In this document: piece by piece, positions 25,691 through 34,028 of the stretch
Numbering within the stretch: the first letter of the stretch is position 1
Layout: the number at the start of each line of letters is the position of its first letter
From: Pseudomonadota bacterium
GTDB taxonomy: Bacteria; Pseudomonadota; Gammaproteobacteria; Steroidobacterales; Steroidobacteraceae
Length of the DNA stretch: 38,773 nucleotides
NCBI GenBank assembly: GCA_021787615.1
Contig: JAJYLP010000027.1
Span: forward strand, 1 to 38,773
Direction of reading: 5' to 3'
Position numbers and translations under genes: made by a program
Notes under the pieces: model-generated
Databases searched by the model: none
What the model saw: the letters and a program-made list of their open reading frames with translations, nothing else
Told to the model about the DNA's origin: nothing

Positions 25691-27025
25691 ATGAAGACCT
25701 CCCCGCTTCGTCTCGCGCTGGCCGCAAGCCTGGCGCTCGCCACGAGCGCCTGCGCGCTGTTCGGGCCGCCGCTGCGCCCGCCGGCTCCCCCGCCTGCGCC
25801 CCCGGAGGTGGTGCACGCTGCGCCGCCGCCGCCGCGGCCGCTTCCCGTTCAGACGGAGAAGTTCGTGCTCAAGCCGGGACAGGACATGGTCGGCCACGTG
25901 CAGGTGGTGAGGGTCCACAAGGGACAGGTCCTGACCGACATCGGCCGGCGTTTCAACCTCGGCTACGACGAGATGAGGCGCGCCAATCCCGGCGTGAGTG
26001 TCTGGCTTCCCCCGGTGGGCGCCTCCGTGGTCCTGCCGACGCAGTTCATCCTCCCGGACGCGCCGCACCGCGGCATCATCGTCAATCTCGCGGCGCTGCG
26101 GCTCTTTTACTACCCGCCGCACAAGCGGGGCCAGCCGCAGGTCCTCATCACGCATCCGGTCGGCATCGGCCGGCGCGGCTATGTCACGCCCCAAGGGGTG
26201 ACGCACGTGATGTGGCACGAGAAAGACCCCGTCTGGGAAGTGCCGGCATCGATTCTCGCCGAGCACGCCAAGGAGGGCGCGCCGCTGCCGCGCGTGGTCG
26301 GGCCGGGACCGGAGAACCCGCTCGGCAACTACGCGCTGCACCTCGGCTGGCCCGGCTACCTGATCCACGGCACCAACAAGCCGGTGAGCGTGGGCTGGCG
26401 GGTGAGCCACGGCTGCGTTCACCTGTTCCCCGAGGACATCAAGCAGCTCTTCTACATGGTGCCGAACGGCACCGAGGTGCGCGTCGTCAACCAACCGTAC
26501 CTGTTCGGCTGGAAGAACGGCAGACTCTACTTCGTCGCCTACGGGCCCCTGAAGGGCGACAAGCGGCCCTGGAAGAAGGACTGGCGCCGGATGGTGCCGC
26601 GGCTGCTCACCCATGCCGAGCGCCACGCGCTGTGGAAGCACCACCAGAAGATCGATTGGCAGCGCGTCGCCGAGCTCGTCGCTCATCCGCGCGGCGTGCC
26701 CGTCCCCGTTTCGGGCAGCCTCGGCGGGGGCCTCAAGGCGATCCTCGCCGCTGCGCCCCGGGTGCAGAACCAGCTGCCGGCCGGCTCCACCTGGAACGGC
26801 GACACGGACCTGCCGCTCACCAACTCGCAGTTCCACAAGGCCTATGCCGGCATCCTCACGCCGGAGCAGAAGAAGGCGCTTGCGGCCATCGACAGTCTGC
26901 CGAGGCCCAAGCCGGCGCAGAGCGCACCGCAGTGCACCGCATCCGGCTGCGCGAAGAGCACGGGCACGGCAGAGAACTCCCCGAGCAAGGCCAAGGCCCT
27001 GCCGGCCGATCCCCCCGGATCCTGA
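25691..27025 (+). CDS. L,D-transpeptidase (YkuD family) with LysM-like module, probable lipoprotein
   Basis: A 444-residue envelope enzyme that forms L,D crosslinks in peptidoglycan or attaches proteins to it. A signal peptide ends at the lipobox-like TSAC (Cys21). A Pro-rich spacer (residues 27-52), a LysM-like segment (about 72-118, 'VHKGQVLTDIGRRFNLGYDE') and the YkuD domain (about 128-265) follow. Catalytic residues are His226 in LIHGTN and His240-Cys242 in VSHGCVHLFPED. The common Arg after 'SHGCV' is His244 here. The tail of about 180 residues is longer than in YbiS/ErfK and has Cys residues near the end. It appears monocistronic. Confidence 0.9.
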   Translation: MKTSPLRLALAASLALATSACALFGPPLRPPAPPPAPPEVVHAAPPPPRPLPVQTEKFVLKPGQDMVGHVQVVRVHKGQVLTDIGRRFNLGYDEMRRANPGVSVWLPPVGASVVLPTQFILPDAPHRGIIVNLAALRLFYYPPHKRGQPQVLITHPVGIGRRGYVTPQGVTHVMWHEKDPVWEVPASILAEHAKEGAPLPRVVGPGPENPLGNYALHLGWPGYLIHGTNKPVSVGWRVSHGCVHLFPEDIKQLFYMVPNGTEVRVVNQPYLFGWKNGRLYFVAYGPLKGDKRPWKKDWRRMVPRLLTHAERHALWKHHQKIDWQRVAELVAHPRGVPVPVSGSLGGGLKAILAAAPRVQNQLPAGSTWNGDTDLPLTNSQFHKAYAGILTPEQKKALAAIDSLPRPKPAQSAPQCTASGCAKSTGTAENSPSKAKALPADPPGS

Positions 27026-27391
27026 CCCCGCTGAAGGGCCCCGGGCTGATCGCGCCGGTCAGTGCGATGGCGAATGGCCTCGGACCCGCGCAGGGCCAAG
27101 GCGCAGTGCCGGCGCGCGACGGGACCCTGCGGCGCCACCCGGTGTCGTTCCAGCGCGCGGGATGGGTGATCGTTGCAAACGATGCCGTTAAATATCAGCA
27201 TCTTACCCTCACAGACTGCGGCGCTACCTGAGCTCATGCCCTAACCGATCCGGCGGCAGCGGGCCGCGCGATCACTTCCCCCACCTCGACCGTCGGACTG
27301 ACGCCGCCAGCTGCGGATCGGTGCCCTCGACTGCGTGGTATCCTGCCGCGACCCAACGGCGGGTGCGAGCGCAGCGAGGGAGGCCGTCCGC
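27026..27391. other. Intergenic region upstream of the second ABC exporter
   Basis: No gene is recognised in these 366 bases. A short inverted repeat ATCGTT-GCA-AACGAT (27169-27183) lies in a relatively AT-rich patch and could be an operator or promoter element. GGGAGG just before 27392 is the ribosome-binding site of the next gene. Confidence 0.4.
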
Positions 27392-28180
27392 ATGATCGTC
27401 GTGCAGAACCTGACACGAAAGTTCGGCGAGTTCGTCGCGGTGCACGACATTTCCTTCGCGGTCGAGCCGGGCGAGATCTTCGCCTTCCTCGGCCCGAACG
27501 GCGCCGGCAAAACCACCACCATCAAGATCCTGACCACGCTGCTGCCGCCGACCTCGGGCCAGGTGCGCATCGATGGCCTCGACCCGACTCGTCAAAGCAC
27601 CGAGGTGCGCAAGCGCATCGGCATCGTCTTTCAGGATCCGAGCCTGGATCAGAACCTCTCGGCCTGGGAGAATCTCGACCTGCACGGCGCGCTCTATCAC
27701 GTGCCGCGCAAGATCCGCCGCCAGCGCATGCAGTCGCTCCTTGAGCTGTTCGGGCTGTGGGAGCGGCGCGATGAGCTCGTCAAGCAGTACTCCGGCGGCA
27801 TGATGCGCCGCCTGGAGATCGCCCGCGGCCTGCTGCACACCCCGCGGATCCTCTTTCTCGATGAGCCGACGCTCGGGCTCGACCCGCAGAGCCGCAATCA
27901 GCTCTGGACGCACGTGAAGCAGCTGAACCGGGACGAAGGGGTCACGGTGTTCCTCACCACCCACTACATGGACGAGGCCGACCGCGTGGCCGGGCGCATC
28001 GCCATCATCGACCACGGGCGGATCGTCTCGCTCGGCACGTCCGCTGAGCTCAAATCGAGCACCGGATCGGCGACGCTGGAAGAGGCGTTCCTCGCCCTCA
28101 CCGGCACCGAGATCCGTGACGAGTCCGCCGGCGCCACCGATCAGATGCGCCGCGCGGCGCGTGCCTGGCGCGGCCGCTGA
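27392..28180 (+). CDS. ABC-2 type exporter, ATP-binding protein (DrrA-like)
   Basis: A 262-residue ATPase. Walker A is GPNGAGKTT (residues 35-43), Q-loop in 'IGIVFQDPSLD', signature YSGGMMRR, Walker B ILFLDEPTLGLDP and H-loop LTTHYMDEAD. The ATG follows GGGAGG. The C-terminus 'SATLEEAFLALTGTEIRD' matches drug/polysaccharide-type ABC-2 exporters. The permease gene follows after 18 bases. No sensor or biosynthetic gene accompanies this pair, so the cargo is open. It is clearly distinct from the ATPase at 22 kb. Confidence 0.9.
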   Translation: MIVVQNLTRKFGEFVAVHDISFAVEPGEIFAFLGPNGAGKTTTIKILTTLLPPTSGQVRIDGLDPTRQSTEVRKRIGIVFQDPSLDQNLSAWENLDLHGALYHVPRKIRRQRMQSLLELFGLWERRDELVKQYSGGMMRRLEIARGLLHTPRILFLDEPTLGLDPQSRNQLWTHVKQLNRDEGVTVFLTTHYMDEADRVAGRIAIIDHGRIVSLGTSAELKSSTGSATLEEAFLALTGTEIRDESAGATDQMRRAARAWRGR

Positions 28181-28198
28181 GGAGTAGAGAGAGAGAAG

Positions 28199-28945
28199 AT
28201 GGGCGCGATCTACGTTCTGTGGCTGCGCGAGTTGAAGCGCTACTTCCGATCCCGGGTGCAGATCATCGCCTCGCTCGGCCAGCCGCTGCTGTATCTGCTC
28301 GCCCTCGGCTACGGGCTCTCCCCGGTGTTCCGCCGCGGCGGCGAGGGCAACTATCTGCAGTTCGTCGCCCCCGGCGTGATCGCGATGACGGTGCTGTTCT
28401 CCTCGCTGTTCTCCGGCATCCAGCTCATCTGGGACCGCCAGTTCGGCTTCCTGAAGGAGACCCTGGTCGCCCCCGTGCCGCGCCTGCACATCATGATCGG
28501 GCGCACCTGCGGGGCGGCGAGCACCGCGATGATCCAGGGGCTGCTCGTGGCGGTGGTCGCCTTCGCCGCGGGCTTCCGCCCGGCGGGCTGGGCCGGCATC
28601 CCGCTCGCGTTCGCATTCCTGGCGCTGGTCGCCGTCGTGTTCACGGCGGTCGGCACCACCGTCGGCTCGACCCTGCGCGACATGCAGGGCTTTCAGATGG
28701 TGATGAACTTCCTCGTGATGCCGATCTTCTTCCTCTCCGGGGCGCTCTACCCGCTCGAGCACATTCCGGTCCTGCTCACCGCCCTCACGCGCATCGATCC
28801 GCTGACCTACGGCGTCGACGGCCTGCGCGGGGCGCTGATCGCGCGCGGGCACTTCAGCGCGCTCGTCGATCTGACCGTCATGGGCACTCTCGCCGTGGTG
28901 CTCACCTGGGTCGGCGCGTGGCGTTTCTCGCGCATCGAGATCTGA
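28199..28945 (+). CDS. ABC-2 type exporter, membrane permease (DrrB-like)
   Basis: A 248-residue inner-membrane protein with six hydrophobic segments. The conserved 'VMNFLVMPIFFLSGALYPLEHIP' (as NFLVMPIFFLSGALYPLE) near residues 172-195 and 'IDPLTYGVDGLRGALI' are hallmarks of the DrrB/NodJ group. The ATG follows GGAGTAGAGAGAGAGAAG. It pairs with the ATPase directly upstream. Confidence 0.9.
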   Translation: MGAIYVLWLRELKRYFRSRVQIIASLGQPLLYLLALGYGLSPVFRRGGEGNYLQFVAPGVIAMTVLFSSLFSGIQLIWDRQFGFLKETLVAPVPRLHIMIGRTCGAASTAMIQGLLVAVVAFAAGFRPAGWAGIPLAFAFLALVAVVFTAVGTTVGSTLRDMQGFQMVMNFLVMPIFFLSGALYPLEHIPVLLTALTRIDPLTYGVDGLRGALIARGHFSALVDLTVMGTLAVVLTWVGAWRFSRIEI

Positions 28946-29351
28946 CGGGCGGCAACCGTTCGGCCTGGCCGGCACATTAAACCTGCGACGGGCGGGTCAC
29001 CAAGACGCCATTTCGACAGGAGTACCCTGGCAAGCCTCCTGATCCCCGACAGTCAACGATTTTCGCAGTGCCCGGAGATGCGGCCGTCGGCCAGATCGGA
29101 CAGCAGGAAACGGTCTCCAACGAGACCAATGGCGGTCGTGTCCCTCTGGCGCCCATGCGCGTGCAGAACAGACGGTGGGCGCATCCCGCCTCGGGTTGTG
29201 AAGCGTACACGTTTGCGGCGGGATTGCCCGTCTGCGCAGACACCCCGGTTCCGAAAAAACCGGCGCCGGCGCAAACAGGGCTCGGGTCGCTCGCCGCAAG
29301 CCGCCCTGACCGGAGAAATTCCCGGTCAGGGGGCTCCCGTCGATCACGGGC
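28946..29351. other. Gene-free stretch with a hairpin near its right end
   Basis: No convincing gene is seen in about 400 bases; open frames on both strands lack recognisable domains and overlap one another. A perfect hairpin (CCCTGACCGG at 29304-29313 with CCGGTCAGGG at 29322-29331, 8-base loop) lies 20 bases beyond the stop of the leftward DUF4382 gene and probably marks its transcript end, although no T-run follows. Confidence 0.5.
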
Positions 29352-30293
29352 TCAGAAGTTCACCATCGTGGTCTGGTTTGCCGTCACGCTTGCAGAGAGG
29401 CCTGCGGGCGGCAGGAACGCCTCTGTGGTCGTGCCGGTAGTCGATGTGCTCGTGCAGACAACGGCGAGCGTATACCCCCCGGCAAGCAGGAATGGCTGCT
29501 CGTAGGTGTAGCTGCCCGAAGAGGACAGCGTGATCTGCGGCTCCACAACCGGTGTCAGACTGCTCGAGGGCGTCACGGCTCCGGAGAACACGTACACGTG
29601 CGCGTTGGGCAGCGGACCGCTGCCGGAGTACCCGGTCAGGCACGCGCTGTTACTCTGCAGCGTCGAGAGCGCCACGGTACCGCTGATCGTTCCGGCCTGG
29701 ACATTGTTGATCAGGCGCAGTGCCGGCTTGAGGAAGTAATCCTGTGTCCCACCGGTGCTCTGCCCCGGCGGCGCGGTGATCGACTGCTGCAACATGAAAT
29801 CGATGGTGAAATTTGCTACCTGGTTGGCCGTCATGGTGAAGCCTTGGACCAGCTTCAGACCCGTCTGGGCGCCGCTCGGGACCACCAGCGGATATTGGGC
29901 GCCGTTTATCTCGATGTATGAATTGGCCACCGTCCCGTTCGAGGCGACATTGAGCATCAGCCGAATCCAATCGTAATTGCCCGCCGGAACGGACGCGCCG
30001 TTGAGAAGCGAGGCTTCGTTGCCGTTCTGTTCGTTCAGCAGGTCGATCGTCTGCGGGGTATTGAAATTGAAGGTGACCGCTTTACCACCGCCGCTGGGCT
30101 GCAGCTCGACGCCGGTGAAGGAGACCACCACCGCACTCGCCGAATCGACCGGGCCGTCCGTGATGCCGAGATTCAGGGTGGCGGAAGAATTCGATGAGCC
30201 TCCGCCGCAGGCCGCCAGTGGCAGGGCGAGGCAGGCGAGCGCAGCCAGTTGCAGAACGCGCCATGGGGAACTCGAGTGCACAAACTGTCTCAT
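29352..30293 (-). CDS. DUF4382 domain lipoprotein
   Basis: A 313-residue secreted protein. The signal peptide ends in a lipobox (LPLAAC), followed by GGGSSNSS, so it is a predicted lipoprotein. The DUF4382 domain begins at 'ATLNLGITDGPVDSASAVVVSFTGVELQP' (as LNLGITDGPVDSA and VSFTGVELQP). A second beta-rich part starts near 'AGTISGTVAL' and looks like a carboxypeptidase-regulatory fold. Codon use is less GC-rich than in the neighbours. The second ATG (30293) is preferred because GAGGG is nine bases before it; the first (30299) leaves only three. The role of the family is unknown; it is probably a surface or periplasmic adhesin-like protein. Confidence 0.85.
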   Translation of the reverse strand: MRQFVHSSSPWRVLQLAALACLALPLAACGGGSSNSSATLNLGITDGPVDSASAVVVSFTGVELQPSGGGKAVTFNFNTPQTIDLLNEQNGNEASLLNGASVPAGNYDWIRLMLNVASNGTVANSYIEINGAQYPLVVPSGAQTGLKLVQGFTMTANQVANFTIDFMLQQSITAPPGQSTGGTQDYFLKPALRLINNVQAGTISGTVALSTLQSNSACLTGYSGSGPLPNAHVYVFSGAVTPSSSLTPVVEPQITLSSSGSYTYEQPFLLAGGYTLAVVCTSTSTTGTTTEAFLPPAGLSASVTANQTTMVNF

Positions 30294-30837
30294 GGTCATC
30301 AGCCCTCAACGATCGAGAAATTATTGCCCGATTGCGCAAGTGTTGCACACAGATCAAAACGTCTCTGGCTCAAAAGAGTTGACGGGATTCGCCATTCAAT
30401 GCCGACCGACTGTCGCTCGCGCCATGCGCGCTCGGCGACAGACGAGCGGAATGACGAGTTAACGTAATCTGCCGTTCGCGCCGCATGTCTGCCGTTGGGG
30501 ACCGCAATACCCTCTGCGGTGGCGCGGTCCGCGGCATGCCAGCCCTCAGCGTTTGACCGCGCAAACCCCTGCGGCCGCGACAGACGCCAGCCGAGCCTGT
30601 TCCCCGCCCATTATCCACTCATTCGTCCTGCCCATCGATCGTACTCGCGAGGGCCTGAGGACGCTCCGAGCCCGTCTGCAAACTGCGACATATCGGCGGG
30701 GCTGTGAGTGAGATACGCCGGCACGCCCCCGAGCGAACGCCGCATCGCACGGGGATAGCCCCGCACACTACGCCCGGTCGTCCTCCAATTTCTCCGGCGA
30801 CGATCAGGCCGTCATGACCGGGCACTCCCGAATGGCC
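30294..30837. other. Gene-free region with an imperfect inverted repeat
   Basis: No gene is supported in about 540 bases. Features seen are an inverted repeat CTGTCGC...GCGACAG (30410-30441) and two copies of TCTGCCGTT about 20 bases apart (30469-30500). Neither matches a known element. It separates the DUF4382 lipoprotein from the relic GGDEF-EAL gene. Confidence 0.4.
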
Positions 30838-32158
30838 TCAGATGCCGAAGAGGCGCTCGGGCTCGACCGGCTTGCCGAGCCCTGGTAAGCGGCCGCAGCC
30901 GCACTCGCGCAGCGCCTCAAGCTGCTCGTGGCTCTCGACGCCCTCGGCGATCACATCGAGCCCGAGGTGGCGCGCGATGGCGATGATGGTGGCCACGATG
31001 GCCTTGTCGTTCGGATCGGTGACGATGTCGCGCACGAAGGTCTGATCGCTCTTCAACTGATCGAGCGGCAGCTGCTTGCGGTATTGCAGCGATGCGTGGC
31101 CGGTGCCGAAATCATCGAGCGAGAACGGCACGCCCTCCTGCTTCAGCGTGCGCAGGGTGGCGATGGCGCGCTGCAGATCGCCCTGCAACGTCGTCGCGGT
31201 GAGCTCGCGCTTCAGCCGCGCGGCGGGCATGCCGTGCCGGGCGATCGCCTGGCGCACCTGCTCGGCGAACTGCGGCGGCTGCAACGGCAGGGGGCTGACA
31301 TTGAACGCGATCGTGAGGGAAGCGGCGCGCGCCTCGGCGCGCCAGCTGTGCGCAGGCCGCATCGAGCACCCACTCGCCGATAGGCAGGATCGTGCGCGTC
31401 TCCTCGGTGAGCGCAATGTACCGCGCGGGCGGCACGAGGCCGCGCACGGGGTGATTCCAGCGCAGCCGCGCCTCGGCGCCGATCACGTTGTGCACCTCGT
31501 CCAACTGTGGCTGCTCGTGCCGCGTGAACTGCCCGGCCGCGACCGTCTTGCGCAGCTCGCCCTCGAGCGTCGCGCCGGAACTGCCCATCTGCGGCATGCG
31601 CGGATCGAAGAAACGCAGCGTCGAGCGGCCCGAGGCCTTCGCCTGATTCAAGGCGATGTCGGCCTGCTGGATCGGATCCTCGGCGCCGAGGCTATAGCCC
31701 GGCCGCAGCGTCGCCCCGACACTGCAGCTGACGTGCACATGATCGCCAAACGGACCGGACGGCGCCCGCATGATCTTCAGGCCGAACGTCTCAGCCTGCG
31801 CGGCGGCCGCCCACGGTTGTGGGGCGAGATCCTCCAGCAGCACCATGAACTCATCCCCGCCCATGCGCGCGACCGTGTCGCCGTCGCGCACCTCAGCGGC
31901 GAGGCCCTCGGCCACCTGCTGCCGCAGCGCGTCTCCAACGGTATGGCCCATCGTCTGGTTGACGCTCTTGAAGTTCTCGAGCCCGAACAGCAGCGGCGCG
32001 CCGTGGCGGGCCGCGCGCGTGCGCGCGGAGACCGCCTGACGGAGCCGGTGCTGCAGCAGCTCGCGGTTCGGCAGCCGCGTCAGCTGCCCGAAGAAGGCGA
32101 GATTCCGGATGCGCTCCTCGAGCTGCCTGCGGTCAGTGACATCGAGCTTGCACCCCAT
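30838..32158 (-). pseudogene. Relic GGDEF-EAL protein, truncated and frameshifted
   Basis: Reading leftward, the first frame (32158 to about 31340) holds the end of a PAS domain ('GCKLDVTDRRQLEERIRNLAFF'-type linker, here GCKLDVTDRRQLEERI) and a GGDEF domain with intact RMGGDEF. It then enters an EAL domain ('EARLRWNHPVRGLVPP'). At about 31340 the reading frame shifts and the EAL domain continues in another frame to 30838 ('FNVSPLPLQPPQF', 'SLDDFGTGHASL', 'VIAEGVESHEQL'). Several EAL residues are lost: EAL is EAR, the Glu after 'ELT' is missing, 'LKID' is LKSD, and the closing QGY motif is degenerate. The upstream PAS part is cut off. It is most likely non-functional for c-di-GMP hydrolysis. 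Confidence 0.82.
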
Positions 32159-32178
32159 GATGAGCGGCCCGAGGCGTT

Positions 32179-32253
32179 CCGACGCCGCAGCGTCACCATT
32201 CCGACGGCCGCTAATCCCAGCCCGAACAACGCGAGCGTGGAGAACTCAGGCAC
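32179..32253 (-). pseudogene. Stray PEP-CTERM sorting tail (gene remnant)
   Basis: On the minus strand this encodes VPEFSTLALFGLGLAAVGMV followed by TLRRR, the PEP-CTERM pattern of Pro-Glu, a hydrophobic helix and a basic cluster. Upstream sequence is Pro-rich but no credible exported protein precedes it. It abuts the truncated PAS end of the GGDEF-EAL relic in a different frame, which suggests the remains of a second PEP-CTERM gene. Confidence 0.65.
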
Positions 32254-32511
32254 CGTTGGAGGAGGGGGAAGAACCGCTGTGTAACAGACAGCACACTGCC
32301 TCCCTAAAGGCGGCTCAGGATCATCACTGGATTGTGCGTGGGGACTCACCACGCTCTCAGCCGAGGTCGTGGCGGGACTGCAGGGCGGACGGTCCGACTG
32401 GGCGCCCACCGCGATCGGCATTCGCGTCATCGCCTCCCTCGCCACGATCCTTTGCCGGATTCGTGACGGTAGTCCGGCTCACCGGTTCCGGCTTAGGAAC
32501 GCAATCGAAAT

Positions 32512-32539
32512 GCCCCGCCCCCTCTTGCGAGGGCGGGGC
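32512..32539 (-). terminator. Terminator hairpin of the PEP-CTERM gene
   Basis: GCCCCGCCC (32512-32520) pairs with GGGCGGGGC (32531-32539) around a 10-base loop, 21 bases after the stop on the minus strand, followed by a weak ATTTCGATT tail. Confidence 0.7.
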
Positions 32540-32560
32540 TGTTGGCTCACAACCGCCATG

Positions 32561-33376
32561 TCACCACATCCTACGGCGGCGCTTGAACACGAGCAGCAGC
32601 GCCGCGAGACCGGCTCCGAACAATGCCAGGCTGGAAGCCTCTGGAACGCTGCTGACCGGTTGCCCCCCGACCTCGACTCCGGCGAACGCCAACCCTGACT
32701 CGTAAGCTGTATCGGTGGCGTTCGAAACTCCGAATTCGAGCGTATACGAGCCCGCGGCCTCTCCGGTGAACTGAGACTCGATCCATCCGGTGAGACCGCA
32801 GCCGGGGTCATAGCAGGACCCGGAATCTTCGGCGAGTGCTGCCCACACCGGTCCTCCGTCAGAGCCCGATCCCGCCATGATCGCCGACGTCGTCGGCACG
32901 AGCGCGGTGCCGGGCGCGAGCGCCGGCAATGTCTCTCCAGGAACGGTATTGCCCGTCGGCTGAGTCTGCGCCGAGAAGATGAGGTAATTGGAGCCGCCAT
33001 CCGTGCTCAGCAATCCCGCCCATGCATAGTCCGGAAAGCTGCTCGATCCGTCCGATGTCACGTAGTTGAAATTAAAGTTGATCAATTCGCCCGCGGTCGC
33101 CGTGAACGCATCTGTCGTAAACGTCGATCCATTGGTCGAAGTCACCCCTGCTGGCCCGAATAGCGAGGGCAAATTACCGCCGCCCGCGGGCCCTCCGGCG
33201 GTCGTCACATAGTTATAGGAGCTGAAACCAGGAGGAAGCGTCACATCGCCGTTTGCGGTGCCCGTCCCGCAGGTGCCGACACACGTGGAAGCATGAGCTG
33301 CCACCGGCGTCAGCATGAAAACACCCACGGCACTGATGAAAGTCAAGATTTTCAATTTGAAGCCTGGCGTGGTCAT
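32561..33376 (-). CDS. PEP-CTERM sorting-domain protein
   Basis: A 271-residue exported protein. The signal peptide is 'MTTPGFKLKILTFISAVGVF' through VAAHA (about residues 1-28). The mature part is rich in Gly, Ser and Thr, with a beta-sandwich-like profile ('FTATAGELINFNFNYVTSDG', 'GSYTLEFGVSNATD'). The C-terminus VPEASSLALFGAGLAALLL plus FKRRRRM is a complete PEP-CTERM signal for exosortase processing. The ATG at 33376 was chosen because it starts the signal peptide and follows AGAGG. Such proteins are linked to exopolysaccharide and floc formation; no exosortase gene is in the window. Base composition is lower in GC than its neighbours. Confidence 0.85.
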   Translation of the reverse strand: MTTPGFKLKILTFISAVGVFMLTPVAAHASTCVGTCGTGTANGDVTLPPGFSSYNYVTTAGGPAGGGNLPSLFGPAGVTSTNGSTFTTDAFTATAGELINFNFNYVTSDGSSSFPDYAWAGLLSTDGGSNYLIFSAQTQPTGNTVPGETLPALAPGTALVPTTSAIMAGSGSDGGPVWAALAEDSGSCYDPGCGLTGWIESQFTGEAAGSYTLEFGVSNATDTAYESGLAFAGVEVGGQPVSSVPEASSLALFGAGLAALLLVFKRRRRMW

Positions 33377-33528
33377 GTATGCCTCTGCGCGATCGCATGT
33401 TGAAGTCGCCACAAGGGACTGCAATCCACGTGCCATCTCACCAAATCAAGGAGATACGAAATTCGCAGCGAGCTTATGGAAAATTTCCTGACGCTCTCCA
33501 ACATCAATTCGCAATTGAATTTGTCGTG

Positions 33529-33554
33529 CCTAGTTAGGTCCCCTATGCCTTAGG
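33529..33554 (-). promoter_or_regulatory. Tandem CCTA/TAGG half-sites upstream of the PEP-CTERM gene
   Basis: CCTA-GT-TAGG (33529-33538) and CCTA-TGCCT-TAGG (33542-33554) stand side by side about 150-180 bases upstream of the PEP-CTERM start. Repeated inverted half-sites of this kind suit a LuxR/NarL-type regulator. No promoter consensus could be fixed, so the role is inferred. Confidence 0.4.
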
Positions 33555-33556
33555 TA

Positions 33557-33605
33557 GCGGAAACCATTAAGCCGACTCGACCTTGGGCATCCGGCTTAAT
33601 TCCGC
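33557..33605. repeat. Long bulged hairpin in gene-free DNA
   Basis: The outer stem GCGGA/TCCGC (33557-33561, 33601-33605) and inner stem ATTAAGCCG/CGGCTTAAT (33566-33574, 33592-33600) are perfect. A 4-base AACC bulge lies on one side and the loop is 17 bases. The 14 base pairs exceed chance expectation. It could be a REP-like element, a structured RNA or an old insertion end; no second copy was seen in the window. Confidence 0.5.
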
Positions 33606-33649
33606 AAGCGCATCACCAGGCGCATGAGCGAGATGCGGCGAGACTCTCG

Positions 33650-33690
33650 TGCCCTCTCTTGACGAGGGCATGGTCTGTTTCAAACAGGCC
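33650..33690. terminator. Two adjacent small hairpins
   Basis: TGCCCTC/GAGGGCA (33650-33656, 33664-33670) is followed by GGTCTGT/ACAGGCC (33672-33678, 33684-33690). The first has a loop (TCTTGAC) like that of the PEP-CTERM terminator. They lie beyond the leftward PAS relic and may be its old terminator. Confidence 0.4.
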
Positions 33691-33838
33691 GACTCGGCTT
33701 CAACACGATATTCGCGGTGAAATCCCGGCGAGACGAAACCACTTCAGTGCTTCAGCATCGTTCTGCGGTTCGCGAAGATGACCTCTGGAAAGCTGGACCG
33801 TCGGATTGATGGATTGCTCTGCTCCGGGGGAAGAACAT

Positions 33839-34027
33839 ATTGTCGCCCTCGCGCTGCGGCGCCGCCTCGATGCGCTTGCGCTCGCTGATGTCGATCAGGC
33901 AGACAATCAGGCTCACCACGTTGCCGGCGGTATCCTTCTGGCTGGACACGGCACAGTCAGTCACCCGCAGCCGCCCATCCTTGCCGCTCACCCTCCACTC
34001 GAGGCGCCGCCTATCGGCGCGGCCGTC
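33839..34027 (-). pseudogene. PAS/PAC domain fragment
   Basis: Reading leftward, the frame gives 'RRRLEWRVSGKDGRLRVTD', 'DTAGNVVSLIVCLIDISERK' and RIEAAPQREGD: the second half of a PAS domain with its PAC linker, as found in PAS-GGDEF-EAL proteins. The first half of the domain is missing; the fragment is cut at about 34028, exactly where the rightward symporter remnant begins. After REGD the frame runs into unrelated sequence and stops at 33752. It may belong to the same original gene as the GGDEF-EAL relic 1.7 kb further left. Confidence 0.7.
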
Positions 34028-34028
34028 G

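Noticed and set aside
27272-28975. Long leftward open frame opposite the second ABC exporter
   Set aside because: It mirrors two well-supported genes, has low-complexity composition and no recognisable domain.
28977-29347. Small leftward frames in the gap after the second ABC exporter
   Set aside because: Three overlapping frames are open at once, none with a ribosome-binding site or domain.
33529-33605. c-di-GMP riboswitch upstream of the PEP-CTERM gene
   Set aside because: The stem and loops do not show the conserved GEMM core sequence; only a simple bulged hairpin is seen.
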